A stretch of 64,000 bases of DNA from Firm-04 sp045596625. GTDB lineage: Bacteria > Bacillota > Clostridia > Oscillospirales > Ruminococcaceae. Each line of letters starts with the position of its first letter. Position 1 is the first letter of the stretch. Of the stretch, positions 43,121 to 52,633 are shown piece after piece. The stretch covers positions 1 to 64,000 of the forward strand of contig JAZOCU010000039.1 of NCBI GenBank assembly GCA_045596625.1, given 5' to 3'. The translations under genes were made by a program, and so were the position numbers. The notes below the pieces were generated by a model. That model searched no databases. It was not told the origin of the DNA and saw nothing but the letters and a program-made list of their open reading frames with translations.

Positions 43121-45004
43121 ATGTGCGGATTCACCGGATTCACCAATACGATTTCAGAGGCTGAGCGTGTGTTGAAAGATATGATGTATCGTATCCGTCA
43201 TCGCGGGCCGGATGCCGAAGGATTCTATCTGGATGATGATATCGCATTGGGACACCGCCGCCTCTCGATCATTGATGTCACCGATCAGGGAAATCAGCCC
43301 ATGTTTAATGAGGATCGTACTCTGGTACTGGTGTTCAATGGCGAGATCTACAATTATCAGGCACTGCGTTCCGATCTCATTGCCGCAGGACACCGATTCC
43401 GTACCGAAACCGATTCCGAAGTGCTCCTTCATGGCTATGAGCAATACGGTACCGCATTGCCGGAAAAACTGCGGGGTATGTTTTCTTTTGTCATCTGGGA
43501 TATAAAAGAGAAAGCTCTGTTTGGCTGCCGTGATTATTTCGGCATCAAACCACTCTATTATGCCGAAATGGATCATAGCTTTTTGTTCGGCAGCGAGATC
43601 AAAAGCTTTCTTGCACACCCTCATTTCCGCAAGGAACTGAATCTCTCTGTACTGGAACAATATCTGACCTTTCAATATTCCCCCACCGAGGATACTTTTT
43701 TTCGTGGAGTGAAAAAGCTTCCTGCTGCCCATTGGTTCCGATATACTGCGGAAGATGGGTTAACGATCCAACGCTATTGGGATGTCCATTTTTCTCCGGA
43801 CGAGCACCCGCTGCTGGATGACTGGGTCAAAGCCATTTCCGAAACCTTTCGGGATTCTGTCACAGCACATAAAATCGCGGATGTGGAAGTAGGCAGTTTT
43901 CTTTCTTCCGGCGTGGATTCCAGCTATGTGGCAGCTGTTGCCAATGTGGATAAAACCTTTACCGTAGGCTTTGGCACCGATGAGCGCTATAATGAAATCG
44001 GTTGGGCAAAGCAATTCTCCCAAGCCATTGGTAAGGAAAATCACAGCCATGTGATCACCGCCGACGAGTACTGGGATATGCTCCCCAAAATCCAATATCA
44101 TATGGATGAACCGCTGGCAGATCCGGCTGCTGTCGCACTGTATTTTGTCTGCCGCTTGGCTGCCGCACAGGTAAAGGTCGTACTTTCTGGCGAAGGCGCT
44201 GATGAGATCTTCGGCGGCTATAATGTTTACAGTGAACCCAATTCCTCTGCCTATGAATCGCTGCCTGCCGGTCTGCGCCGCAGGATCGCTTCCATTGCAC
44301 GCAAGCTCCCTGCCAGACGAGGTGTCAACTTCTTTATCCGAAAGGGTACTCCGCTGGAAGAACGATTTATCGGCAATGCCTATCTCTTTTCTCCGGCAGA
44401 GCGCAAATCTCTGCTGAAAACAGAAACAGATGCTCCGCATCCTACTGCTGTTACTAAGCCTTTCTATGCACAGATCCCCGATGCAGATCCCGTAACCAAA
44501 ATGCAGTATCTCGATCTGCACCTGTGGCTGACCGGCGATATTCTGCTGAAAGCCGATAAAATGAGTATGGCAAATTCTCTGGAGCTGCGTGTTCCCTTTC
44601 TTGATCGTGAGGTCATGTCGCTGGCTGCTCGGATCCCACATCGCTATCGAGTTACAAGAACACGCTCCACCGATGAAAATACACCCTATATCACAAAATA
44701 TGCCATGCGTCTGGCAGCAAAACAGGATACACCTCCCGAAACCGCCCGAACCGCTGCCAAAAAGAAGTTGGGCTTCCCAGTGCCCATTCGGGTATGGCTC
44801 AAGGAGGAGACCCGATATCAAACGGTACGCGACGCCTTTACTTCGCCTGCAGCAGAACAATTCTTCCATACCGAACAGCTGGTAACGCTGCTGGATGCAC
44901 ATAAATCCGGCAAGTCCGATCACAGCCGCAAGATCTGGGCAGTTTATACGTTCTTAGTCTGGTATGCCGTCTATTTCGAGGACGACATTGCACAATATCT
45001 TTGA
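43121..45004 (+). CDS. asnB: Asparagine synthetase, glutamine-hydrolysing
   Basis: 627 residues; GGAGG before the ATG. N-terminal Ntn glutaminase with intact Cys2 (MCGFTGF), RHRGPDAEG, LGHRRLSIID and FNGEIYNY. C-terminal synthetase with the PP-loop FLSSGVDSSYV and SGEGADEIFGGY. Makes asparagine from aspartate, glutamine and ATP. The gap to the pyrB-like gene is 38 nt, so they probably share a transcript, both using aspartate. Confidence 0.95.
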   Translation: MCGFTGFTNTISEAERVLKDMMYRIRHRGPDAEGFYLDDDIALGHRRLSIIDVTDQGNQPMFNEDRTLVLVFNGEIYNYQALRSDLIAAGHRFRTETDSEVLLHGYEQYGTALPEKLRGMFSFVIWDIKEKALFGCRDYFGIKPLYYAEMDHSFLFGSEIKSFLAHPHFRKELNLSVLEQYLTFQYSPTEDTFFRGVKKLPAAHWFRYTAEDGLTIQRYWDVHFSPDEHPLLDDWVKAISETFRDSVTAHKIADVEVGSFLSSGVDSSYVAAVANVDKTFTVGFGTDERYNEIGWAKQFSQAIGKENHSHVITADEYWDMLPKIQYHMDEPLADPAAVALYFVCRLAAAQVKVVLSGEGADEIFGGYNVYSEPNSSAYESLPAGLRRRIASIARKLPARRGVNFFIRKGTPLEERFIGNAYLFSPAERKSLLKTETDAPHPTAVTKPFYAQIPDADPVTKMQYLDLHLWLTGDILLKADKMSMANSLELRVPFLDREVMSLAARIPHRYRVTRTRSTDENTPYITKYAMRLAAKQDTPPETARTAAKKKLGFPVPIRVWLKEETRYQTVRDAFTSPAAEQFFHTEQLVTLLDAHKSGKSDHSRKIWAVYTFLVWYAVYFEDDIAQYL

Positions 45005-45042
45005 TACCCCCAATAACACTGACCGAAAGGAATGTGAAATGT

Positions 45043-46131
45043 ATGGAAAGCCGCTATCCGCATTTTATTGATCTGAATGATTATCCCGTTACTTGGTGGA
45101 ACAAGGTGATCAAGCTGGGTGCCGAGATCTATGCCCACCCTCAGCGCTATATTCAAGCCTGTGCCGGCAAGATCATGGCAACTTTGTTCTATGAGCCTTC
45201 GACCCGTACCCAGATGAGCTTCCAATCTGCAATGATTCGTCTGGGCGGCAGTATCATCGGATTTGACAATCCCATGAGTTCCTCAGTTTCCAAGGGTGAA
45301 AACCTCAAAGACACGACCAAGGTTGTCAGCTCCTATTCTGATATTCTCATCATCCGGCATCCCATGGCAGGCTCAGCAAAGGCTGCTGCACTTTCTGCCG
45401 ACTGTCCTGTGGTCAATGCCGGCGACGGCGGACATCTGCATCCTACCCAGACTCTCACCGATCTGCTGACGCTGCATATGGAGAAAAAACGACTGGATCA
45501 TCTGACCATCGGCTTATGCGGTGATCTGTTATATGGAAGAACCGTCCACTCTCTTTGCAAAGCACTGTCCTGCTATCCCGGCAATCGTTTTGTATTGATC
45601 TCCACACCGGAGCTGCGGCTGCCGAAGTATATCATCAAAATACTGGCAGCTTCCGGCTGTGAATATCGGGAAGAATCCTCTCTGGATGCGGCAATCGGAG
45701 AACTGGATGTTCTCTATATGACACGAATTCAGCGAGAGCGTTTTGCATCGGAAGCCGAGTATCTGGCACAAAAGGATATCTACTGTCTGACACCCGATAA
45801 AATGCGTCATGCCAAATCCGATCTTGCCGTATTGCATCCGCTGCCCCGCGTTGATGAAATCGCCGTCGCTGTGGATAATGATGAACGTGCCTTGTATTTT
45901 AAGCAGGCACAATATGGTATGTATATCCGTATGGCATTGATCATGACGCTGTTGGAAAGCAAAACCGTTCAGCCCCTTCTGCATGGCAAGGAATACCCTG
46001 AGCTTTGCTGCTGCAATGCCAAATGCATCAGCGGCAATGAGACTTATCTGCCTCGACGCTTTGTAGAAAAAGACGGCCGTATTCGCTGCGAATACTGCGA
46101 AGAACGTGCCGAACCGATTCCGGCGACCTAA
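45043..46131 (+). CDS. pyrB: Aspartate carbamoyltransferase with fused PyrI-type zinc module
   Basis: 362 residues. Catalytic PyrB domains about 1-310: FYEPSTRTQMSF, HPTQTLTDLLT and LHPLPRVDEI. The C-terminal about 45 residues read CCCNAKCIS...RCEYCEE, matching the zinc-binding domain of the regulatory chain PyrI (C-x4-C...C-x2-C, NxxCI). The allosteric nucleotide-binding domain of PyrI is absent. In E. coli this zinc domain joins catalytic and regulatory chains. ATG at 45043 (GAAAGG upstream). First committed step of pyrimidine synthesis. Confidence 0.88.
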   Translation: MESRYPHFIDLNDYPVTWWNKVIKLGAEIYAHPQRYIQACAGKIMATLFYEPSTRTQMSFQSAMIRLGGSIIGFDNPMSSSVSKGENLKDTTKVVSSYSDILIIRHPMAGSAKAAALSADCPVVNAGDGGHLHPTQTLTDLLTLHMEKKRLDHLTIGLCGDLLYGRTVHSLCKALSCYPGNRFVLISTPELRLPKYIIKILAASGCEYREESSLDAAIGELDVLYMTRIQRERFASEAEYLAQKDIYCLTPDKMRHAKSDLAVLHPLPRVDEIAVAVDNDERALYFKQAQYGMYIRMALIMTLLESKTVQPLLHGKEYPELCCCNAKCISGNETYLPRRFVEKDGRIRCEYCEERAEPIPAT

Positions 46132-46145
46132 CAGAACAACAAACA

Positions 46146-46184
46146 AACGGCAGTGCTGTTTTCTCAACAGCACTGCCGTTTTCG
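46146..46184. terminator. Bidirectional terminator between pyrB and acpP
   Basis: A perfect 15-bp stem AACGGCAGTGCTGTT / AACAGCACTGCCGTT with a TTCTC loop; T-run on the plus side. Confidence 0.85.
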
Positions 46185-46206
46185 TGTCATTTTCGCTCAC
46201 AGATCG

Positions 46207-46434
46207 TTACTGATACTCCTCAATATAATCTACAATATCACCAACAGTTCTGATCGTATCCACTGCATCATCAGGAACATCCATTTCAAATTCATCAGAA
46301 ATGGTCTTCATCAGCATGACAACATCCAACGAATCTGCATGCAGATCCTCTTGAATATCAGCATCCAATGTGATATCCTCCTCATCCACGTCCATCTGAT
46401 CCAGAATGATCTCCTTGAGCTTTTCAAACACCAT
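46207..46434 (-). CDS. acpP: Acyl carrier protein
   Basis: 75 residues, strongly acidic, with the phosphopantetheine site Ser in HADSLDVVMLM. Carries acyl chains in fatty acid synthesis. Stands alone, without other fab genes. Its own promoter lies at 46507-46535. Confidence 0.93.
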   Translation of the reverse strand: MVFEKLKEIILDQMDVDEEDITLDADIQEDLHADSLDVVMLMKTISDEFEMDVPDDAVDTIRTVGDIVDYIEEYQ

Positions 46435-46506
46435 GAAACTCCGCTTCCTTTCCCTTTATAAGACAAAATCTCTGCGCAGCGCCCGTGCGCAACGCACATT
46501 GCTTAT

Positions 46507-46535
46507 AGTATAGCGTGTTCGAGACAAAAGGTCAA
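46507..46535 (-). promoter_or_regulatory. Sigma-A promoter of acpP
   Basis: Minus strand: TTGACC (46535-46530), 17 nt, TATACT (46512-46507). The 70-nt leader holds a GC-rich stem around GTGCGTTGCGCAC. Confidence 0.7.
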
Positions 46536-46644
46536 TATTTTTTCAGCAATTTCCTCTCTTTGACAACAGAAAATTACGCATTCAATTTTGATTTCAATTT
46601 GTAGATTTTGCACAAGCTGTGTGGTTTGAGACTGCCACACCGAC

Positions 46645-46695
46645 AAAAGGAGATCCCCGCAAAGAAGATTCCTGCTCTTCTTTATGGGGATCTCC
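46645..46695 (-). terminator. Terminator of the dockerin protein gene
   Basis: Stem GGAGATCCCC / GGGGATCTCC extended inward by AAAGAAGA/TCTTCTTT, with T4 on the minus strand; 24 nt after the stop. Confidence 0.85.
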
Positions 46696-46719
46696 GCTGT
46701 ATGACAATGCAATTGCCGT

Positions 46720-48078
46720 TTATTTCTTCAATCCTGCCAGATATTGTAAAATAGAACCGGCATCATTGGCATCCACTTTTCCATCGGCATTATGATCTGC
46801 ATTATCCACCAGAAATGCAGCCGTTTCAATGGTCGTATCTTCTGCTACATAACGGCACAGCAATACCACATCATCGATCTTGATGAAAGAATCTCCGTTA
46901 CAGTCGCCCTGTGTGCGCAGATCACCGGTGGTAGTCGTGGTCACGGTTGTACGAGTTGTTGTTGTGGTCGTGGTTGTCGTCGTGATCTTAGTACCGGCTG
47001 CAGGCAGCGTAGTAGTACCCACACCAGTGTTTTCTTCGGGCACAGTCGTATAGATGTAATCCTCGGACACTTGCACGATCCATTCGAGACTTTCCGTTGT
47101 ACCGGCTTGGCCGCAAGTATAATCGGTGTACACCCTGACTGTATAGTAGCCTGCCACATTGGGATCATAATCCGTTTCGATCTCGAGCACCGGTGTCACA
47201 TCATAATCACGTTGATTATAGTTCCGATACTCGGTCATGAATACCTTCAGCCCACTCAGATCCAACGGTTCGCCCAGTGCAAAGGTATCCCGATCCGGCT
47301 TTGATACCATGGTAAGCCGTGTTTCGCAGTATGCATTGGTTCCGACATAATAGCTTTCGCCCGCTTCATCGGTGATCCACGGATTATATTCGGGATAATA
47401 AGGCGAAGTCGTCACCAAAACGGGATGTGAAGTCGAATCATCAGGTGCTGCAGTAGTTTCGTCGGTAACGGTCGGAGGCGCCAACGCCTTGATATGGTAT
47501 TCACACAGCAAGACACCCTCTGCATCATAAAAATACAGAACAGAACTGCCTTCGCTTTCAACAGCCACGATTCCGTTTTTCACCGTGCAATCAGCACCTG
47601 TTACCGTACAGGAAAGATCACAAAGCCAGTCATCCAAAGCCAGGTATTCACCGACATAAGCGTAGCATTCATAATAAACAATGCCGCTTTCGTCAGTGAA
47701 CCGATTTGTCGTAAATGCGACAGTTGTCTGCGTTGTCGCCGCAGTTGTCGGTCCTCCGAACACAGCCGTGCTCACTGCAGTGGTAATCGAACCACTTGGA
47801 TTGACAGTTGTACCGCCCGCCCCTGCATTTTTGCAGGCAGAGCAGATAAACAAGCCAAGAGGCGTTCTGACACCACTTCCTTCGGGAATACTTTCGCCAC
47901 AGATATCGCAGTAATCCTGCGGCGCAAGGGTAGTGACCAGACCTGTGGTGGTGGTCGTTGTGGTGGTAGTAAGCGAAAGAGCATTGGCAACCGCAGGTTC
48001 AACCGCAACTGCCGTTGCAATCACGCTTGCTCCCAATCCGATACAGGTCAGCATTGCGATCATGCGTTCATATTTCAT
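46720..48078 (-). CDS. Secreted dockerin protein with N-terminal double-CxxC module, unknown function
   Basis: 452 residues. Signal peptide about 1-32; Thr run 37-45; a compact zinc-ribbon-like motif with C57, C60, C79 and C82 (DYCDICGESIPEG, FICSACK); Thr-rich linker; an unassigned domain (about 128-200); an Ig-like domain (about 255-340, LTMVSKPDRDTFALGEPLDL and NVAGYYTVRVYTDYT) of the bacterial Ig type; a Thr linker (about 358-385); and a dockerin (about 388-450, GDCNGDSFIKIDDVVLLCRY and NADGKVDANDAGSILQYL). No catalytic domain seen. The dockerin puts it on the cellulosome, where it may bind substrate, cell wall or other proteins. RBS GGAGGGATC. Confidence 0.85.
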   Translation of the reverse strand: MKYERMIAMLTCIGLGASVIATAVAVEPAVANALSLTTTTTTTTTGLVTTLAPQDYCDICGESIPEGSGVRTPLGLFICSACKNAGAGGTTVNPSGSITTAVSTAVFGGPTTAATTQTTVAFTTNRFTDESGIVYYECYAYVGEYLALDDWLCDLSCTVTGADCTVKNGIVAVESEGSSVLYFYDAEGVLLCEYHIKALAPPTVTDETTAAPDDSTSHPVLVTTSPYYPEYNPWITDEAGESYYVGTNAYCETRLTMVSKPDRDTFALGEPLDLSGLKVFMTEYRNYNQRDYDVTPVLEIETDYDPNVAGYYTVRVYTDYTCGQAGTTESLEWIVQVSEDYIYTTVPEENTGVGTTTLPAAGTKITTTTTTTTTTRTTVTTTTTGDLRTQGDCNGDSFIKIDDVVLLCRYVAEDTTIETAAFLVDNADHNADGKVDANDAGSILQYLAGLKK

Positions 48079-48165
48079 AGAGATCCCTCCTTTATCTGTT
48101 TGCCTTTTTGCGTCTGTTACTTGTATCTATATATTCGCAAAACGAACAAGAACCCTCACACTTTG

Positions 48166-48194
48166 ATTGTAACACAATATGCAGATGTTGTCAA
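48166..48194 (-). promoter_or_regulatory. Sigma-A promoter of the dockerin protein gene
   Basis: Minus strand: TTGACA (48194-48189), 17 nt, TACAAT (48171-48166). Confidence 0.7.
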
Positions 48195-48302
48195 TTCGTC
48201 ATACAGCACACAGAAGGATCGAATTTTCTTTTCTTGATTGTGCAAAACACAGATTTGCAGCATACATTTGGCAAACATCGTAACAAGTACGCTTGGCGTG
48301 CA

Positions 48303-48340
48303 TATACTATCACCATGATAGATGCCAAGTTCACTTGGCA
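48303..48340 (+). promoter_or_regulatory. Promoter -10 and palindromic operator of the XRE module
   Basis: TATACT (48303-48308) with only a weak -35 (GTAACA, 17 nt upstream). A perfect inverted repeat TGCCAAGT-TC-ACTTGGCA (48323-48340) lies between it and the AGAAAGGAG ribosome binding site; a further half-like site GCTTGGCG lies at about 48292. The placement fits an operator for the XRE regulator encoded downstream. Confidence 0.5.
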
Positions 48341-48359
48341 ATCAGAAAGGAGTTCCATT

Positions 48360-48683
48360 ATGACCAAAGATGAGATCTTATCAAGAAGCCGTGAAGAAAA
48401 CAAAGAGCGCGATTTATACAGGCTAAGTATTGATCGCAATGCGCAGCGTGTGGGCGTGATCGTGATGTATGCTGTGGCGCTGATTCTTACCATCGTTCAT
48501 GTGATCCAGACCGGCAAGCTGAATTATATGCTGTGGATCGTCGCCTTATCCGTAGATACCGCTATGGATATTTACAAAGCGATCACGCTGAAAAGCAAAA
48601 AGGCGATCGTCTCTGCGCTTATCCTTGTCGTTGTCGATGTGGCAATGACGCTGTTTTTGTTCCGCGATCTTTATGAAGTGTGA
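48360..48683 (+). CDS. Small membrane protein beside XRE regulator (DUF6442-like)
   Basis: 107 residues; GAAAGGAG before the ATG. A charged N-terminus (MTKDEILSRSREENKERDLY) followed by about three short helices (33-50, 58-73, 82-102). Small proteins of this form are often encoded directly before a short XRE regulator. Function unknown; family name from memory and uncertain. Confidence 0.65.
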   Translation: MTKDEILSRSREENKERDLYRLSIDRNAQRVGVIVMYAVALILTIVHVIQTGKLNYMLWIVALSVDTAMDIYKAITLKSKKAIVSALILVVVDVAMTLFLFRDLYEV

Positions 48684-48691
48684 GGTTGGCC

Positions 48692-48898
48692 ATGGATGTG
48701 TCCCTTATACTGAAAAACCGCCTGAAAGAAGTGCGTGCCGAAAAGAAGATCTCTCAAGCAGAGCTTGCAAAGATGGTAGGTGTTTCACGCAACACCATCA
48801 GTTCCATTGAAACAGGACAGTTTCAACCCACCGCAAAGCTTGCATTGGTCTTAGCCATTGCATTGGATCTGCAATTTGAGGAGCTGTTTTTCTTTTGA
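48692..48898 (+). CDS. Small XRE-family transcriptional regulator
   Basis: 68 residues, almost only the helix-turn-helix (LKEVRAEKKISQAELAKMVG, then VSRNTISSIETGQFQPT), ending FEELFFF. ATG at 48692, 9 nt after the stop of the preceding membrane protein gene. Probably represses its own two-gene operon through the palindrome at 48323. Confidence 0.88.
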   Translation: MDVSLILKNRLKEVRAEKKISQAELAKMVGVSRNTISSIETGQFQPTAKLALVLAIALDLQFEELFFF

Positions 48899-48958
48899 TA
48901 TATACACGAACCCGCATAGTATCCGCTCCGTACGGGTCGCTTTGTATCCGCAAAGAAA

Positions 48959-48994
48959 AACCCGCATGGTCTGTTAAGACCATGCGGGTTCTTT
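48959..48994. terminator. Bidirectional terminator between XRE and PFOR genes
   Basis: A 14-bp stem AACCCGCATGGTCT / AGACCATGCGGGTT with a GTTA loop; flanked by AAAGAAAA and CTTTG, so it works both ways. Confidence 0.8.
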
Positions 48995-49010
48995 GTAAAC
49001 CGATTGGAAA

Positions 49011-52000
49011 TTATTTGCCAGCCAGAGCGCTCAGGTAAGCATAACGATCGTTTGCAGACTTTTCAGCAGCAACGAACAGTTCCTTTGCACGCTCGGGGAA
49101 GGAACGGGTCAGAGCACTGTAACGAGCCTCGCCCATGATGAAGTCCTGATAGGAAGCAGTCGGAGCCTTGGAATCCAGAATGAAGGGATTCTTGCCCTCT
49201 GCAGCCAGTCTGGGATCATAGCGGAAGTTGTTCCAGTAGCCACACTCAACAGCCTTAGCCATTTCAGCCTGGCAGTTCTGCATACCGCCCTTGATGCTGT
49301 GCATCTCGCAAGGTGCATAGCCGATGATCAAAGAAGGACCATTGTAGGACTCAGCTTCCTTGATTGCCTTGAGAGTCTGATTCATATCAGCGCCCATAGC
49401 GATCTGAGCAACGTAGATATAGCCATAGCTCATAGCAATATCAGCCAGTCTCTTCTTAGCGATTGCCTTACCTGCAGCAGCAAACTGTGCAACCTGACCG
49501 ATGTTGGAAGCCTTGGAAGCCTGACCACCGGTATTGGAGTAAACCTCGGTATCGAATACCATGATGTTTACATCCTCGCCGGATGCCAGAACGTGATCCA
49601 GACCGCCGAAGCCGATATCATATGCCCAGCCGTCGCCGCCGAAGATCCAAACGGACTTCTTGGAGAGGTAAGCACGATTCTCATAAATATCTGCACAGCA
49701 CTCGCACTGATCCTTCACCTTTGCCAGCTCAGCAACCAGAGCATCGGTAGCAGCAGCGTTGGCATCGCCGTCATTAACGGTATCGAGATAAGCCTGTGCG
49801 GCAGCCTTCAGCGCATCAGCAGCCTTATCGGAGGCAAGGATACCCTTCACCTGCTCGATGAGACGATCACGGATTGCCTTCTGACCCAGATACATACCCA
49901 GACCATGCTCAGCATTATCCTCGAACAGAGAGTTTGCCCAAGCAGGACCTCTGCCATTCTCATCGGTGGTGTAAGGAGAAGTTGCAGCAGGACCGCCCCA
50001 GATAGAGGAACAGCCGGTTGCATTGGAAACATACATTCTATCACCGAACAGCTGGGTGATAAGACGTGCATAAGAGGTCTCGGCACAGCCTGCGCAGGAG
50101 CCGGAGAACTCGAGCAGCGGCTTCTTGTACTGGCTGCTGATAACAGTAGCGTTGGTAGCAACCTCAGGCTTCTCGGTTACGTTAGCAACACAGTAATCGA
50201 AAGCAGCCTGCTGTGCATCCTGGGACTCTCTGCTGACCATCTTCAGTGAGTTGGTGGGACATACGCCTACGCAGACGCCACAGCCCATACAATCCATAGG
50301 AGATACAGCCAGAGTGTACTTGTAATTGGTCTTAACGATCGGCTTCTCAGCCACCTTGGTCACATCGGGAGCGGCAGCAGCCTCTTCCTCGGTCATAGCA
50401 AACGGACGGATCGTAGCGTGCGGGCAGACGAAGGAGCAGCGGTTACACTTTGCACAAGTTGTGGGATCCCACTCAGGAACCATAACAGCAACGCCGCGCT
50501 TCTCATAAGCAGAAGCACCCTGCTCGAAGGTACCGTCAGCATGATCCACAAAAGCAGATACCGGCAGAGAATCGCCGTCCATCTTGCCAACAGGATTCAT
50601 GATGCCGTTGACCATCTTTACCAGCTTTGCAGGACCGTTCTCGTTGACAGCAGCAGCCTCATCCACAGCAGTTGCCCAATCAGCAGGAACCTCTACCTTA
50701 ACAAATGCAGTTGCACCGGCATCGATTGCCTTTTCGTTCATCTCAACGATCTCTTTGCCCTTCTTCATGAACTTCTGGGCCTTTTCCTTCATGTAGCCGA
50801 TGGCTTCCTCAACAGGCAGAACCTTGGAGAGTGCGAAGAAAGCAGACTGCAGAACAGTATTGGTACGCTTGCCCAGACCGATCTCGGCAGCAATATCAAT
50901 TGCATTCACGATATAGAGCTGGATATTATTCTTAGCGATATAGCGCTTGGTCTCAGCATTCAGATGCTCGCTCAGTTCCTCAGCGCTCCACTGGCAGTTA
51001 ATGAGGAATACACCACCGGGCTTTACATCGTTGACCATCTTATAGCCCTTCAGGACATAAGAGGGGTTATGGCAGGCAACGAAATCAGCCTTATTGATAT
51101 AGTAGGGGCTTCTGATGGGCTGATCACCGAAACGCAGGTGAGAAATGGTGATACCGCCGGTCTTCTTGGAGTCATACTGGAAGTATGCCTGAACAAACTT
51201 ATCGGTGTGATCGCCAATGATCTTGATGGAGTCCTTGTTTGCACCAACGGTACCGTCGCCGCCCAGACCCCAGAACTTGCACTCGATGGTGCCTTCTGCT
51301 GCGGTATTGGGAGCCTCTTCCTCAGCCAGAGAGAGCATAGTAACATCATCGTTGATACCGATGGTGAACTGTGCCTTGGGAGCATCCTTAGCAAGCTCTG
51401 CGAACACAGCAAATACGCTGGAAGGAGGAGTATCCTTGGAACCCAGACCGTAACGGCCGCCGATCACCTTTGCATCCTTGCCGTTTGCAGCCAGAGCAGC
51501 AACAACATCCAGGAACAGAGGCTCGCCCAGTGCACCGGGCTCCTTGGTTCTGTCAAGAACAGCGATCTTCTTGGCAGTTGCAGGAATTGCAGCAACCAGC
51601 TTCTCTGCGGAGAAAGGACGATACAGGCGAACCTTTACGATACCGACCTTCTGACCGTTTGCATTCAGGTAGTCGATTACTTCCTCAGCAACGTCGCAGA
51701 TAGAACCCATAGCGATGATGATACGGTCTGCATCCTCAGCGCCATAGTAGTTGAACAACTGATAGTTGGTGCCCAGCTTAGCATTGACCTTCTCCATGTA
51801 TTCCTCAACGATTGCAGGAACTGCATCGTAATAAGCATTACAAGCCTCACGGTGCTGGAAGAAGATGTCGCCGTTTTCGTGAGAACCGCGCATGGTAGGA
51901 TTCTCAGGATTCAGAGCACGCTGGCGGAATGCCTTGACAGCATCCATATCTGTCATTTCCTTCAGATCCTCATAATCCCAGATTTGGATCTTCTGCAGCT

Positions 52001-52541
52001 CGTGAGAGGTGCGGAAGCCATCGAAGAAGTTGATGAAGGGCACACGGCTCTTGATCGCAGCCAGATGTGCAACAGCAGCCAGATCCATAACTTCCTGAGG
52101 ATTGGTTTCTGCCAGCATAGCAAAACCGGTCTGACGGCAAGCATATACGTCAGAGTGGTCACCGAAAATATTGAGAGCGTGGGAAGCAACGCAGCGAGCC
52201 GACACGTGGAATACGGTCGGGAGCAGCTCACCGGCGATCTTATACATATTCGGGATCATAAGGAGCAGGCCCTGAGAAGCAGTATAGGTAGTGGTTAACG
52301 CACCGGCATTCAGAGAACCGTGAACAGTACCTGCTGCACCGGCCTCAGACTGCATCTCTTCCACCTTAACGGTGGTGCCGAAGATGTTCTTCACGCCCTG
52401 TGCGGACCACTGATCAACATAATCTGCCATAGGGCTGGAAGGCGTGATCGGATAAATACCGGCGACTTCCGTGAAGGCATAGGAGACATACGCTGCAGCG
52501 TTGTTGCCGTCCATGGTCTTCTTCTTGCGTAAAATAGCCAT
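49011..52541 (-). CDS. nifJ: Pyruvate:ferredoxin (flavodoxin) oxidoreductase
   Basis: 1176 residues, the single-chain PFOR size. N-terminal pyruvate-binding/TPP pyrimidine domain (DGNNAAAYVSYAFTEVAGIY and PITPSSPMADYVDQW), the gamma domain (about 415-600), a ferredoxin domain with two 4Fe-4S motifs (CAKCNRCSFVCPH and CMGCGVCVGVCPT, about 695-765), and a C-terminal TPP domain (SGSCAGCAETSY, GDGWAYDIGFGG). Oxidises pyruvate to acetyl-CoA with ferredoxin reduction, the main fermentative step. RBS AGGAGG. Divergent from the Fur-box RNA. Confidence 0.97.
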   Translation of the reverse strand: MAILRKKKTMDGNNAAAYVSYAFTEVAGIYPITPSSPMADYVDQWSAQGVKNIFGTTVKVEEMQSEAGAAGTVHGSLNAGALTTTYTASQGLLLMIPNMYKIAGELLPTVFHVSARCVASHALNIFGDHSDVYACRQTGFAMLAETNPQEVMDLAAVAHLAAIKSRVPFINFFDGFRTSHELQKIQIWDYEDLKEMTDMDAVKAFRQRALNPENPTMRGSHENGDIFFQHREACNAYYDAVPAIVEEYMEKVNAKLGTNYQLFNYYGAEDADRIIIAMGSICDVAEEVIDYLNANGQKVGIVKVRLYRPFSAEKLVAAIPATAKKIAVLDRTKEPGALGEPLFLDVVAALAANGKDAKVIGGRYGLGSKDTPPSSVFAVFAELAKDAPKAQFTIGINDDVTMLSLAEEEAPNTAAEGTIECKFWGLGGDGTVGANKDSIKIIGDHTDKFVQAYFQYDSKKTGGITISHLRFGDQPIRSPYYINKADFVACHNPSYVLKGYKMVNDVKPGGVFLINCQWSAEELSEHLNAETKRYIAKNNIQLYIVNAIDIAAEIGLGKRTNTVLQSAFFALSKVLPVEEAIGYMKEKAQKFMKKGKEIVEMNEKAIDAGATAFVKVEVPADWATAVDEAAAVNENGPAKLVKMVNGIMNPVGKMDGDSLPVSAFVDHADGTFEQGASAYEKRGVAVMVPEWDPTTCAKCNRCSFVCPHATIRPFAMTEEEAAAAPDVTKVAEKPIVKTNYKYTLAVSPMDCMGCGVCVGVCPTNSLKMVSRESQDAQQAAFDYCVANVTEKPEVATNATVISSQYKKPLLEFSGSCAGCAETSYARLITQLFGDRMYVSNATGCSSIWGGPAATSPYTTDENGRGPAWANSLFEDNAEHGLGMYLGQKAIRDRLIEQVKGILASDKAADALKAAAQAYLDTVNDGDANAAATDALVAELAKVKDQCECCADIYENRAYLSKKSVWIFGGDGWAYDIGFGGLDHVLASGEDVNIMVFDTEVYSNTGGQASKASNIGQVAQFAAAGKAIAKKRLADIAMSYGYIYVAQIAMGADMNQTLKAIKEAESYNGPSLIIGYAPCEMHSIKGGMQNCQAEMAKAVECGYWNNFRYDPRLAAEGKNPFILDSKAPTASYQDFIMGEARYSALTRSFPERAKELFVAAEKSANDRYAYLSALAGK

Positions 52542-52633
52542 GAGAAATATTCCTCCTGTTAAATATAATAAATTGGGAATCTGCGCGCACGAAAACGCTG
52601 CGCATTGCCGCAGGCGCAGAATTTCACATATTC

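Noticed and set aside
50418..52298. 626-codon open frame on the plus strand
   Set aside because: Antisense to PFOR; no RBS or recognisable domains.
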